Source: Phycisphaerae bacterium (GTDB lineage Bacteria; Planctomycetota; Phycisphaerae; UBA1845). From it: DNA of 33,194 bases. The stretch is from NCBI GenBank assembly GCA_028282665.1, contig JANQHN010000182.1, forward strand, positions 1-33,194, in the 5' to 3' direction. The stretch's first letter is position 1; every line of letters begins with the position of its first letter. The notes under the pieces were generated by a model. It saw only the letters and a program-made list of their open reading frames with translations, was not told where the DNA came from and did no database searches. The position numbers and the translations under genes are program-made. This document shows, one piece after another, positions 24,838 to 32,664 of the stretch.

Positions 24838-25380
24838 ATGGCGGATGTGAATGACTACTCGCTCGCCCGTCTGAAAAAACTGGTTCGTGAGATTCCGGAT
24901 TTTCCTCATCCTGGGATCCTGTTTCGCGATATCACACCGTTGTTGCGTGACCCAGGAGGGCTCTCTTTGGCGATGGAACTCATGGCCCAGCCGTACCGCG
25001 ATCAGCGCGTGGATGTCGTCGCGGGAGCGGAATCGCGCGGGTTCATTTTCGCGATGGCAGTCGCCTCGAAACTCTCCGCCGGATTCGTCCCGATCCGCAA
25101 GCCGGGCCGGCTCCCGGCCAAGGCACGCAGCGCCGACTATTCCCTCGAATACGGCAAAAATAGCCTCGAAATCCACGAAGACGCAATCAGCCCCGGCAAT
25201 CGCGTGCTGCTAGTGGACGACCTGCTCGCAACCGGTGGGACGATGGGGGCTTGTTGCAAGCTGGTGGAGGAACTGGGCGGCGAAGTGGTTGGAACAGCCT
25301 TTCTGATTGAGCTTCGTTACCTCAATGGCCGAAATTTACTGCAAGGTCGCAATATCTACACCGTCTTGCAGTACGATTAG
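24838..25380 (+). CDS. apt: Adenine phosphoribosyltransferase
   Basis: This 180-residue cytoplasmic enzyme salvages adenine to AMP using PRPP. The opening LKKLVREIPDFPHPGILFRDITPLL is diagnostic of the family. The PRPP-binding motif is VLLVDDLLATGGT (123-135), and RKPGRLPAKA (88-97) is the flexible loop region. Length is normal. A longer open frame begins at 24604 inside ygfZ, but the ATG at 24838 has AGAGG nine bases upstream and begins where homologues begin. It stands 148 bp after ygfZ and 95 bp before the permease gene, so it may be its own transcript; I see no firm promoter. Confidence 0.95.
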   Translation: MADVNDYSLARLKKLVREIPDFPHPGILFRDITPLLRDPGGLSLAMELMAQPYRDQRVDVVAGAESRGFIFAMAVASKLSAGFVPIRKPGRLPAKARSADYSLEYGKNSLEIHEDAISPGNRVLLVDDLLATGGTMGACCKLVEELGGEVVGTAFLIELRYLNGRNLLQGRNIYTVLQYD

Positions 25381-25475
25381 TTTATGTAAGTGTCCGGATG
25401 GTGTGAATGCCTAAGAGCAACCAGACCACAGAAACGTTCGGGCCGTCGGCATGACAATCGAGCGGGCAAAATCGA

Positions 25476-26897
25476 TTGAAGATCGAACGCAGGCACATTC
25501 TGAAAGGTAGCATCGTCGGCATCGCTCTTACCGGCGCGGGCCTGCTGCTGGGCATGGATACGTTCGTTACGCCGAAGGCATTGCCGGAAGGTATGCTCCC
25601 TGAAGCACCACAGCGCTGCCTCGCGCTCTTTCTGATTTGCGTCTCGCTCTGGTTCACTAACATGGTTCACCCCGCCGCGGTGGGACTCCTCGCCATCGCC
25701 ATGTTGCCGCTGTTGGGCATCATCGCTCCCGATCGCGCCTTCGCCCTGTTTGGCAACAGCGCTGTGTTTTTTATGCTTGGCGTGTTTTTGATGGCGGCGG
25801 CGAGTATTTCGACTGGTCTGTCAAAGCGAATCACCTTGCTTGCGCTACAGCGGTTCGACAAAAGGCCTGCCTTGCTGGTCAGCGGTGTCGCAGTTTCGTC
25901 CGCGTTTCTCGCATTGTGGATGCCCGAGCATGCAGTCGCGGCGATGATCTACCCGATCATTGTGGAAACCGTCGAGTCGCTCAGGCTCAAAAAAGAACAC
26001 CCTTACGCTCAGAAACTTTTCTTCGCTCTCGCCTGGGGAGCGATCATCGGCGGCGTGGGTACGTTCCTCGGCGGAGCGCGAGCGCCGCTCGCCCTTAGTC
26101 TGCTTCGTCAAAGTTACCCCGAACAAAATATCAGTTTCGGATTCTGGATGGCGGCGGCGATGCCTGTAGTGATCTTAATGGTACTTGCTGCGGTCATGAT
26201 GCTGAGGTTCCGCATCCCCGACGACATCGAAGACATCAAGCCCGCCACCGCCATGCTGGACACGCGCGTCCGCAAACTCGGGCCAATGTCAGGCCCGGAA
26301 CTGCGACTTGCCCTCCTCGCGGCGGGAGTCATTCTCTGTTGGATTACCCTGGGGCACTCCTATGACCTCGCGGTGATCTCCATCATCGGCGCGACACTCC
26401 TTTTCATGCTTCGTATCGTGACGTGGAAACAGGTGCAAGGGTACGTCAACTGGGGTGTCTTGGTCATGTACGGCGGGGCGGTAGCGCTTGGCAAAGCCCT
26501 GACCGATACCCACGCAATGCAGTGGCTTGCTCATGAAGTGATTAACCCGACTGTGCCGGCGATCCTCATTATTGTGCTCCTCGTCGCAGCATCCAACATC
26601 TTGACCGAGGGCATCTCCAACGCCGCCGCAGTCGCGGTCCTCTTGCCGATTGGCTTTTCGTTGGGAGATATCGCGGGCATCGACCCGATTGTAGTCACCA
26701 TGACCGTGACGATTCCCGCCGGCTTGGCTTTCCTCCTGCCGATCAGTTCGCCGCCCAACGCAATCAGCTACTCGGCCGGTCATTACGGTCAGCGGATGAT
26801 GTTCCACATGGGTTGGCCTATGTCGTTGACGGCGTTTGTTGTCGTGGTGGCGGTGATTCTGCTATGGTGGCCTGTGCTCGGATTGAAAGTTTGGTGA
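25476..26897 (+). CDS. DASS/SLC13-family anion permease (sulfate or dicarboxylate type)
   Basis: This 473-residue inner-membrane transporter has about 11-12 hydrophobic helices. DASS family traits are RCLALFLICVSLWFTNMVHPAAVGLLA near residues 48-74, NWGVLVMYGGAVALGKAL (about 325-342), an SNILTEGISNAAAVAVLLP stretch and the LPISSPPNAISYSAGHY motif (about 425-441) that carries the anion and sodium sites. Members carry dicarboxylates, citrate, sulfate or phosphate with sodium. The next gene, five bases downstream, is related to APS kinase, which makes sulfate the best guess. The start is TTG at 25476; a stop lies eight codons upstream and no other start keeps the first helix. The ribosome site is weak, so the first few residues are uncertain. 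Confidence 0.85.
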   Translation: MKIERRHILKGSIVGIALTGAGLLLGMDTFVTPKALPEGMLPEAPQRCLALFLICVSLWFTNMVHPAAVGLLAIAMLPLLGIIAPDRAFALFGNSAVFFMLGVFLMAAASISTGLSKRITLLALQRFDKRPALLVSGVAVSSAFLALWMPEHAVAAMIYPIIVETVESLRLKKEHPYAQKLFFALAWGAIIGGVGTFLGGARAPLALSLLRQSYPEQNISFGFWMAAAMPVVILMVLAAVMMLRFRIPDDIEDIKPATAMLDTRVRKLGPMSGPELRLALLAAGVILCWITLGHSYDLAVISIIGATLLFMLRIVTWKQVQGYVNWGVLVMYGGAVALGKALTDTHAMQWLAHEVINPTVPAILIIVLLVAASNILTEGISNAAAVAVLLPIGFSLGDIAGIDPIVVTMTVTIPAGLAFLLPISSPPNAISYSAGHYGQRMMFHMGWPMSLTAFVVVVAVILLWWPVLGLKVW

Positions 26898-26901
26898 TAT
26901 C

Positions 26902-27507
26902 TTGAAAGACGCATTTACCATCTGGTTCACAGGCCCGACGCGCTCGGGAAAGTCCGCCATCGGCGAGTGGGTAGCCCAACTATTGCGCGCTCGCCAGTAC
27001 CACGTCGAGATCATCGACTCAGGTCGAATTCGCAAACAAATCAACCGTGACCTGGGCTTCACCAAGGCGGAGATTACGACGAACATCCTGCGTATCGGTT
27101 ACGATTGCAAAATTCTCAACCGCAACGGTGTGGTCGCAATTGTGGTTGCGGTTTCACCGTTTCGGGAAGCGCGAGACGCGGTACGCGAGCAGGTGGGCGA
27201 ATTCATCGAGGTGTACTGCGATTGTCCGGTTGAGGAGTTGATGAAACGCGACACGTCCGGCCTGTTGCAGCAGGCGAAGGAAGGCGGAGTGCAAAACGTC
27301 GCAGGTATCAACGCCCCCTACGAAGAACCTTTCAAACCCGAGGTCCACCTCCGTACCAGCGAGATGACCATTGAAGAGGCCGCAAACCTGGTGATCACGA
27401 CGCTCGAACTACTAGAAAAAGTCGACCGCATCGAACCCTCAGCCTACACACCAGAAGAAGAAGAGATGATTCGCAAACGACTGACGGACTTGGGATACTT
27501 AGAATAG
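26902..27507 (+). CDS. cysC: Divergent adenylylsulfate (APS) kinase-like P-loop kinase
   Basis: This 201-residue kinase follows the APS kinase (CysC) pattern: TIWFTG, P-loop GPTRSGKS (11-18), LGFTKAEITTNILRIG (51-66), VVAVSPFREARDAVR (81-95), EVYCDCPVEELMKRD (103-117), GINAPYEEP (135-143) and a C-terminal LRTSEMTIEEAANLVI. Several usual APS-binding residues differ: the DGD of the family reads DSG (39-41), the D-R-x-x-N helix reads E-I-T-T-N, and FTGI reads VAGI. The product may phosphorylate APS to PAPS or act on another substrate. An extra tail of about 25 acidic residues ends the protein. The TTG start lies five bases after the permease stop, and GGTGA at that stop could be its ribosome site, so the pair is translationally coupled. 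Confidence 0.78.
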   Translation: MKDAFTIWFTGPTRSGKSAIGEWVAQLLRARQYHVEIIDSGRIRKQINRDLGFTKAEITTNILRIGYDCKILNRNGVVAIVVAVSPFREARDAVREQVGEFIEVYCDCPVEELMKRDTSGLLQQAKEGGVQNVAGINAPYEEPFKPEVHLRTSEMTIEEAANLVITTLELLEKVDRIEPSAYTPEEEEMIRKRLTDLGYLE

Positions 27508-27925
27508 GTCAGTCAACCCATCGCGCGGAACAAAACCACCGCAAAGACGGAGATGCGCGCAGCGGCATGACCGCGCCTTCCGGAGGCGAAACAGCCATTG
27601 ACTATAGCAGTTTCAATCCGAACGTAGCGTTGAATGTCGACTTTCCGGCAGTACAAAACACGGTGCCAAACGCTTCACCTGGTTAGAGCTTGCTCTAGTC
27701 ATTTCCGCAAAAGTGAAAATGACGACGAAGTGAGAATTGGCTGGCGGTTGATACCGGATCGCTTAACGCACAACTATCCACAGAACCGCCTGCCGTTTTG
27801 CACGTATGATCGTTAGACACGATTACTGCGCGGTTGCGCGTACTCCGGTATCGGCGTGTCGATGCAGTACGGCGGCGCTTCCCGCAACATCTCCATCAAC
27901 GAGCAAACGTACGAGGACACAACAC
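27508..27925. other. Intergenic region carrying the second copy of the 102-bp repeat
   Basis: This 418-bp gap lies between the kinase and radical SAM genes. It holds a small hairpin CGCCT-TCCGG-AGGCG (27574-27588) without a T-tract, then the repeat copy B. After it, about 220 bp show no clear promoter or ORF with a ribosome site other than that of the next gene. Confidence 0.55.
27599..27702 (+). repeat. 102-bp structured inverted-end repeat, copy B (MITE-like)
   Basis: Positions 27601-27702 match the reverse complement of 4501-4602 at 94 of 102 bases, no gaps. Here the ends are better kept: TGACTATAGCA (27599-27609) and TGCTCTAGTCA (27691-27701) form inverted repeats agreeing at 10 of 11 positions. 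The outer stem GTAGCG/CGCTTC has one mismatch, and the inner stem reads CCGGCA/TGCCAA: one A-T pair of copy A has become G-C while the two outer pairs are lost. No coding potential and no clear target-site duplication (flanks GCCAT and TTTCC). Confidence 0.85.
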
Positions 27926-29434
27926 ATGAAGCCCTTTCTTCCACGCGAAATGCGTGAGCCGCCCAGGTTGCCATCTCGCCTGGATCATCCGCCGGCAACG
28001 CCAAAGCACGTCCTCCTGCTGATTCCATTTTATCCAAAGGATCCATACGGCAGTTTTGGAAAACACGTACTCACGCCGTCGCAGGCACTGACGTCAATCG
28101 CCGCGGCGACGCCATCTGACTGGTCGGTTTCCTATTGGGACGAGAATCTCCTGCAAGGCCCGCCACCAGTCAGTCCCATGCCCCAAGTCGTGGGGATAAC
28201 CGTGCATCTGACTTTCGCACGACGCACGTATGAGCTGGCCGCGTGGTATCGCGAGCGTGGAGCGATCGTCGTACTTGGCGGCCCGCATGTCACGGCCTGT
28301 GAAGAAGAGGCTGCCCCTCATGCCAACGCCGTTGTTCACGGAGAAGGCGCACAGGTCTGGCCTCGGCTTCTCCGCGATGTGGAACAGTCCACCCTGAAAA
28401 CCGCTTATCGAGGTTCTTACAAGCGTCCTTTTCGCAAATCCCCGTTACCCCGCCGGAGCGTGCTGCCAAGAGCCCTGTTCCTGACAACCAGCAGCCTCAT
28501 CGCAACGCGCGGTTGCCACAACCGGTGCGACTTCTGCTTCCTGTCGACATCGGGCATGCTTACTCCCTATCAACGCCGTGACGTGGCTGACGTGGTGGAG
28601 GACTTCGCAAGTGATGACCAGCCGTATGGCGTGTTCACGGATAACAACCTTGGATCCGATCGTCAGTATCTGCGTGAACTGTGTGAAGGGCTGCGTCCGC
28701 TGGACAAAATCTGGAGTGCAGCTGTTTCGTTGGACGTGACCGACGATGTGTCGCTCGTGCGCGAGATGGCGCTGGCTGGCTGCACGGGCGTATTCGTGGG
28801 TTTCGAGTCACTGTGGCACGAAAATCTGCGCGACGTGGGCAAACGCTGCTCCGATCCCGCGGACTATGGACGCCGCGTGCGCATATTTCGCAACCACGGC
28901 ATTCAAGTCAACGGCAGCTTCGTTTTCGGCTTCGATCATGACACAGAAGATGTTTTCAATCGAACTGTGGATTGGATCGAGCAACATCGCCTGGAATGCG
29001 CGACGTTTCACATTTTGACTCCGTACCCAGGAACGCCACTCTTCGACCGGTTGGAATACGAAGGGCGAATCTTGCACCGAAATTGGGATTTGTACGATAC
29101 AGCCCACGCAGTGTTTCGACCGGCGCGCATGTCATGCGAAAAACTGGAAGAGGGCTACGCTTGGTGCTATCAACGGTTGTTTTCCCACGCATCGATCTGG
29201 CGTCGCAGACCCGAGGACATACGAAGCGTAGCGCCCTATCTAGCGATGAGCTACCTGTACAAGAAATCGAATTTCCTTTGGCGCTTTCTGATTCGGCACC
29301 GGTTGACTGCAGCGGTTTGGCGACCACTGGTGGAAGTGACCCGCCGGCGACATTTGCGGTGTCGAAAAAAACTTGCCGCTTCGATGGGGGCGAATACGGT
29401 GGGCGTCGGAAATGTTGTTAGCGCCGGGGTATAA
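27926..29434 (+). CDS. B12-binding-domain radical SAM protein
   Basis: This 502-residue protein is a radical SAM enzyme of the cobalamin-binding-fold class. The N-terminal third (KHVLLLIPFYPKD ... VVGITVHLTFARR ... AIVVLGGPHVTACEEEA ... VVHGEGAQVWP) is a B12-binding-like Rossmann domain, though without a DxHxxG motif, so B12 may bind base-off without a histidine ligand or not at all. The [4Fe-4S] motif is C197-x3-C201-x2-C204 in TRGCHNRCDFC. A TIM-barrel follows (VFTDNNLGSD, VFVGFESL, GSFVFGFDHDTEDVF, TPYPGTPLF), then a helical tail with HR-rich end. The reaction is unknown; relatives act in hopanoid, lipid or natural-product methylation and ring chemistry. The ATG at 27926 has GAGGA eight bases upstream. 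No partner genes adjoin it. Confidence 0.88.
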   Translation: MKPFLPREMREPPRLPSRLDHPPATPKHVLLLIPFYPKDPYGSFGKHVLTPSQALTSIAAATPSDWSVSYWDENLLQGPPPVSPMPQVVGITVHLTFARRTYELAAWYRERGAIVVLGGPHVTACEEEAAPHANAVVHGEGAQVWPRLLRDVEQSTLKTAYRGSYKRPFRKSPLPRRSVLPRALFLTTSSLIATRGCHNRCDFCFLSTSGMLTPYQRRDVADVVEDFASDDQPYGVFTDNNLGSDRQYLRELCEGLRPLDKIWSAAVSLDVTDDVSLVREMALAGCTGVFVGFESLWHENLRDVGKRCSDPADYGRRVRIFRNHGIQVNGSFVFGFDHDTEDVFNRTVDWIEQHRLECATFHILTPYPGTPLFDRLEYEGRILHRNWDLYDTAHAVFRPARMSCEKLEEGYAWCYQRLFSHASIWRRRPEDIRSVAPYLAMSYLYKKSNFLWRFLIRHRLTAAVWRPLVEVTRRRHLRCRKKLAASMGANTVGVGNVVSAGV

Positions 29435-29587
29435 GTAAGATATTGTCGGTAAGGTACTTTCTACTCACCGGAAGGAAATCCACCGTTGCCCTGCGACGTC
29501 TCTGGTTCGCCGTTTTTTCTTCCACACGGCTTAAAAGCGTTTGTTTAGCCGTTTCGATTATCTTGACTTTTGGCATATCGGCTTTCC

Positions 29588-31339
29588 TTACGCCAATTCC
29601 ACCAACGGTCCAGCCAAGGCTTCGAAATCATCCAGAACACCGCGGTCGCCGCTTTGGATCATAGCGATGTTGGTTTGGATCATAAGCCGATTATTGGTGA
29701 TGAAGCGGCGGGCGATGTGTTTTTTGTGGTCGCAGGTTTCCGCATGCCGCAGGAAAAGATGCCCCACCAGCACCGCAATGGCGCTATCCACTAGCTTCCG
29801 ACCATAAAGATCCATGTACTCCGTGCCGCGTTCCTTCACCGCGGCGATACCGGCGATGACCTGTTCTTTGCCCTCGTCGAGCACTGTCTTGAGTTCACCC
29901 AGTGCGGCGTCTTTGTATTCGTGTTCCTCGTACACCGCGACGCGTTTTTCGAACGCACCACTGCACACACCGCGCACCGCTGCAACGATCTGAAGCTGGC
30001 TCGTACCTTCGTAAATGGAGGTGATACGCGCGTCGCGCAGATACCGCTCGACCGGATAATCCCTCATGTAACCCGAACCCCCGAGTACCTGAAGGGCGTC
30101 ATTCGCCACCGCGATGGACATCTCGGAAGCGTAGTATTTGCTCATGGGCGTGAGCATGCCGTTTAGGCGCTTAAGTTCTTTGCTGAGTTTCTTTCGTCGC
30201 TTGACCTCGTCCTTGTCCTTAGGCGGGTTTATCTCGAGCACGCGCAGATTGTTGTTCTCGAGATCGGTGACGTAAGCGGTCTCGTAAGTGAGCGTACGAG
30301 CGGCTTCGATCGCCATGCGCATGTTCACCACCATTTCCGCAACAGCAGGCAACCGTTCGATAGCAACGCCGAACTGCTTGCGCTTGCGGGCGTAGTCCCG
30401 CGCAACGCGGTACGCAGCTTCCGCGACACCCAACGCCTGCCCCGCCACGCCCAGCCGCGCACCGTTCATCAGGCTCATCACGTAACGAATCAAACCAAGT
30501 TGTCGCTCGCCGATCAGCTTCGCCGGCGCGTCGTCATAGACGAGTTCGCACGTCGGAGAACCGTGGATGCCGAGTTTTTCCTCAAGGTGACGCACACGAA
30601 TGCGCGGGCCTCGCTCGGACAGGAATAGGCTCAGGCCTCGACCATCCTTAATGTCCGGCTCGCTGCGGGCGAGAGTCAACAAAATCTCACCGCAACCGTT
30701 GGTAATAAAACGTTTCACGCCGTTTAAACGCCACTGCCCGTCATCGTCCTGCCAAGCACGCAGGCTTACCGCCTGAAGATCGCTGCCCGCGTCGGGCTCC
30801 GTAAGAACCATCGCGCCGGTCACTTCGCCTTTCGAGAATCGCGGTAAGTATTCCGCGCGAATTTCGTCATCGGCGAATGCGTAGATCGTCTCGGCGATGC
30901 CCTGCAAGCCGAAGAGATTCATCAGCGAGGTGTCTGCGCGGGAGATCATTTCGATGGCCATGGTGTAGACCACGTTGGGGCAATTCAGTCCGCCGTAGTC
31001 GCGCGGCAGGGTGAAACCCATCAGGTCCGCCTTGGCAAGAACGTCGAGATTCGCCTGGACCGCTTCACCGAGCGTAACCGTACCGTCTTCGTTGAGGGTG
31101 TTGCCCTTTTGGTCGACCTCTTCAGCGCGCGGAGCGATGTGATTCGCCGCGACGTCACCGACAATCTCAAGGATTCGACGGTAGTTGTCCACGGCGTCTT
31201 CCGCGTCTTGCGGCGCGTACTCCGCACCGAGCCCGCTGCCGCTTTCAAAATTATCCTCCTGCACCGCAGCCAGCGCCTCGAGGTCCATGTGTAAGAAGAG
31301 GAATTGAATGTCGTCGTTATCGGTGAAGTAATTAGCCAT
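29588..31339 (-). CDS. Acyl-CoA dehydrogenase
   Basis: This 583-residue FAD enzyme catalyses the first step of fatty-acid (or related acyl-CoA) beta-oxidation and hands electrons to the ETF encoded upstream. Domains: N-terminal helical (LMGFTLPRDYGGLNCPN ... FGLQGIAETIYAFADDE), the beta-domain with MVLTEPDAGSDLQ and RFITNG, and C-terminal helices with LGGSGYMRDYPVERYLRDARI and catalytic-base segment IYEGTSQLQI (Glu). A further extension of about 110 residues after this marks the long bacterial ACAD type. An insertion of charged residues (NPPKDKDEVKRRKKLSKEL) lies before the final dehydrogenase helices. I chose the ATG at 31337-31339 (MANYFTDNDDIQF), as homologues begin there; an open frame to 31441 has no ribosome site, and the chosen start also has a weak one. 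It is the last gene of etfB-etfA-acd, 220 bp after etfA. Confidence 0.92.
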   Translation of the reverse strand: MANYFTDNDDIQFLFLHMDLEALAAVQEDNFESGSGLGAEYAPQDAEDAVDNYRRILEIVGDVAANHIAPRAEEVDQKGNTLNEDGTVTLGEAVQANLDVLAKADLMGFTLPRDYGGLNCPNVVYTMAIEMISRADTSLMNLFGLQGIAETIYAFADDEIRAEYLPRFSKGEVTGAMVLTEPDAGSDLQAVSLRAWQDDDGQWRLNGVKRFITNGCGEILLTLARSEPDIKDGRGLSLFLSERGPRIRVRHLEEKLGIHGSPTCELVYDDAPAKLIGERQLGLIRYVMSLMNGARLGVAGQALGVAEAAYRVARDYARKRKQFGVAIERLPAVAEMVVNMRMAIEAARTLTYETAYVTDLENNNLRVLEINPPKDKDEVKRRKKLSKELKRLNGMLTPMSKYYASEMSIAVANDALQVLGGSGYMRDYPVERYLRDARITSIYEGTSQLQIVAAVRGVCSGAFEKRVAVYEEHEYKDAALGELKTVLDEGKEQVIAGIAAVKERGTEYMDLYGRKLVDSAIAVLVGHLFLRHAETCDHKKHIARRFITNNRLMIQTNIAMIQSGDRGVLDDFEALAGPLVELA

Positions 31340-31559
31340 GGCTTTGTGCAATCTCGGTTTCAATCCGCTGCGAATGCCCGGAGCATCGATCCCGGAAAAT
31401 TTCCAATCTTCATTCCCACGCCGACCGATCAGCCTCGCCAATCGCAGGGACCTGGGGTGGAGCCGTCCGCTTTTGTCGCCGGGCTCGCGCCTTGTCGCTC
31501 TAACTCAGTAGGCGTCCTTTCGCCAACTGCCACTGTCTCCAGCAGTGGTCACTTTCTCC

Positions 31560-32588
31560 TTACGCGCGCTCCTTGATTGCTCGGATCATCATGGGGATCG
31601 TCTTGTTCAAATCGCCCACGATACCGTAATGAGCAACGGAAAAAATGGGCGCCTCCGCATCCCAGTTGAGCGCGATAATCTTCGCTGATTCTTCCATGCC
31701 CGCACGATGCTGCACCGCGCCGCTAATGCCGCACGCGATGTACAAAGCAGGCCTAACCGTCGTACCGGTTTGGCCGATTTGATAATCCTTGCCGATAAAT
31801 CCGCCGTCCACCGCCGCCCGCGACGCCCCGACTGCTCCACCAATTGCGCCCGCGAGATCGTGAATCAACTGGAAGTTGTCCTTGCTGCCCACGCCCCCGC
31901 CGCCTGCAACGATGACGCGAGCGCCTTTCAGGTTGACCTTACGTTCCTCGCGATGGCGCTCGATCAATCGCACGGCGAGGTCGAAGTCGTCCAACTCAAC
32001 TTTTTTCTCGATGATTTCACCGCGTCGCCTCGGGTCGCCCTCGCCCATACGCATGACACCCTCGCGCACCGTCGCCATCTGAGGCCAACGATCGTAGTTA
32101 ATGATCGTAGCGATGATGTTGCCGCCGAATGCGGGGCGTATCTGCAAAAAGAGGTTTTTATAGTCCGTTTTGGTTTTGCCGTCACGGTAGTCGCCGATGT
32201 CCAAGTCGGTGCAGTCAGCCGTAAGACCCGCCTTCATCGCCGAGGCAACACGCGGCGCAAGGTCACGGCCGAGTGGGGTCGCGCCGTAAATCACGATCTG
32301 CGGCTTGTGCTCGGCAATCAACTCGCACATTGCTTTAGCGTAGGGCTGAGTGCGGTAATGTTCGAGGCGTGTATCGTGAACGTAGTAGACCTTGTCCACA
32401 CCGTGCGCGATCAGTCGATACGACAACTCTCGTACGTTCCAACCGGCGAGCACCGCACCGACCTTCACGCCAAGCCTGTCTGCAAGCTCCCGCGCTTTTG
32501 AGCAAATTTCGAGCGAAACGTCGTTTAGACTCTCGTCTTCTTGCTCCGCAAAAATCCAAACCTCACCTTTGGGATTGGGATCAATCAT
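31560..32588 (-). CDS. etfA: Electron transfer flavoprotein alpha subunit
   Basis: This 342-residue subunit forms the ETF heterodimer with EtfB and binds FAD; it takes electrons from acyl-CoA dehydrogenases and passes them to ETF:quinone oxidoreductase. The N-terminal domain opens with GEVWIFAEQEDESLNDVSLEI. The C-terminal FAD domain shows ARVIVAGGGGVGSKDNFQLIHDLAGAIGGAVGASRAAVDGGF, IGQTGTTVRPALYIACGISGAVQHRAGM and the closing FSVAHYGIVGDLNKTIPMM. These are the standard EtfA signatures. The ATG at 32586-32588 has AAGG seven bases upstream; a longer frame to 32624 is less likely. It lies 76 bp after etfB and is probably co-transcribed. Confidence 0.96.
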   Translation of the reverse strand: MIDPNPKGEVWIFAEQEDESLNDVSLEICSKARELADRLGVKVGAVLAGWNVRELSYRLIAHGVDKVYYVHDTRLEHYRTQPYAKAMCELIAEHKPQIVIYGATPLGRDLAPRVASAMKAGLTADCTDLDIGDYRDGKTKTDYKNLFLQIRPAFGGNIIATIINYDRWPQMATVREGVMRMGEGDPRRRGEIIEKKVELDDFDLAVRLIERHREERKVNLKGARVIVAGGGGVGSKDNFQLIHDLAGAIGGAVGASRAAVDGGFIGKDYQIGQTGTTVRPALYIACGISGAVQHRAGMEESAKIIALNWDAEAPIFSVAHYGIVGDLNKTIPMMIRAIKERA

Positions 32589-32664
32589 TTGATTACCTTC
32601 GTTAAGGTAGCTGCAATCTAACAAAGCTGTCAGCTTTCAGTTCACAACAGCATAAAAAAAGCGA

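Noticed and set aside
25384-25393. ATGTAAGTGT, identical to half of TetR operator site 2
   Set aside because: The second half (ACTTAC) is absent, so it is only a half-site and likely chance.
27574-27588. CGCCT-TCCGG-AGGCG as terminator of the kinase gene
   Set aside because: The stem is only five pairs and no T-tract follows.
31530-31548. Hairpin CCACTG/CAGTGG after etfA as a terminator
   Set aside because: Six base pairs and no T-tract; it lies inside a probable operon, so I did not list it.
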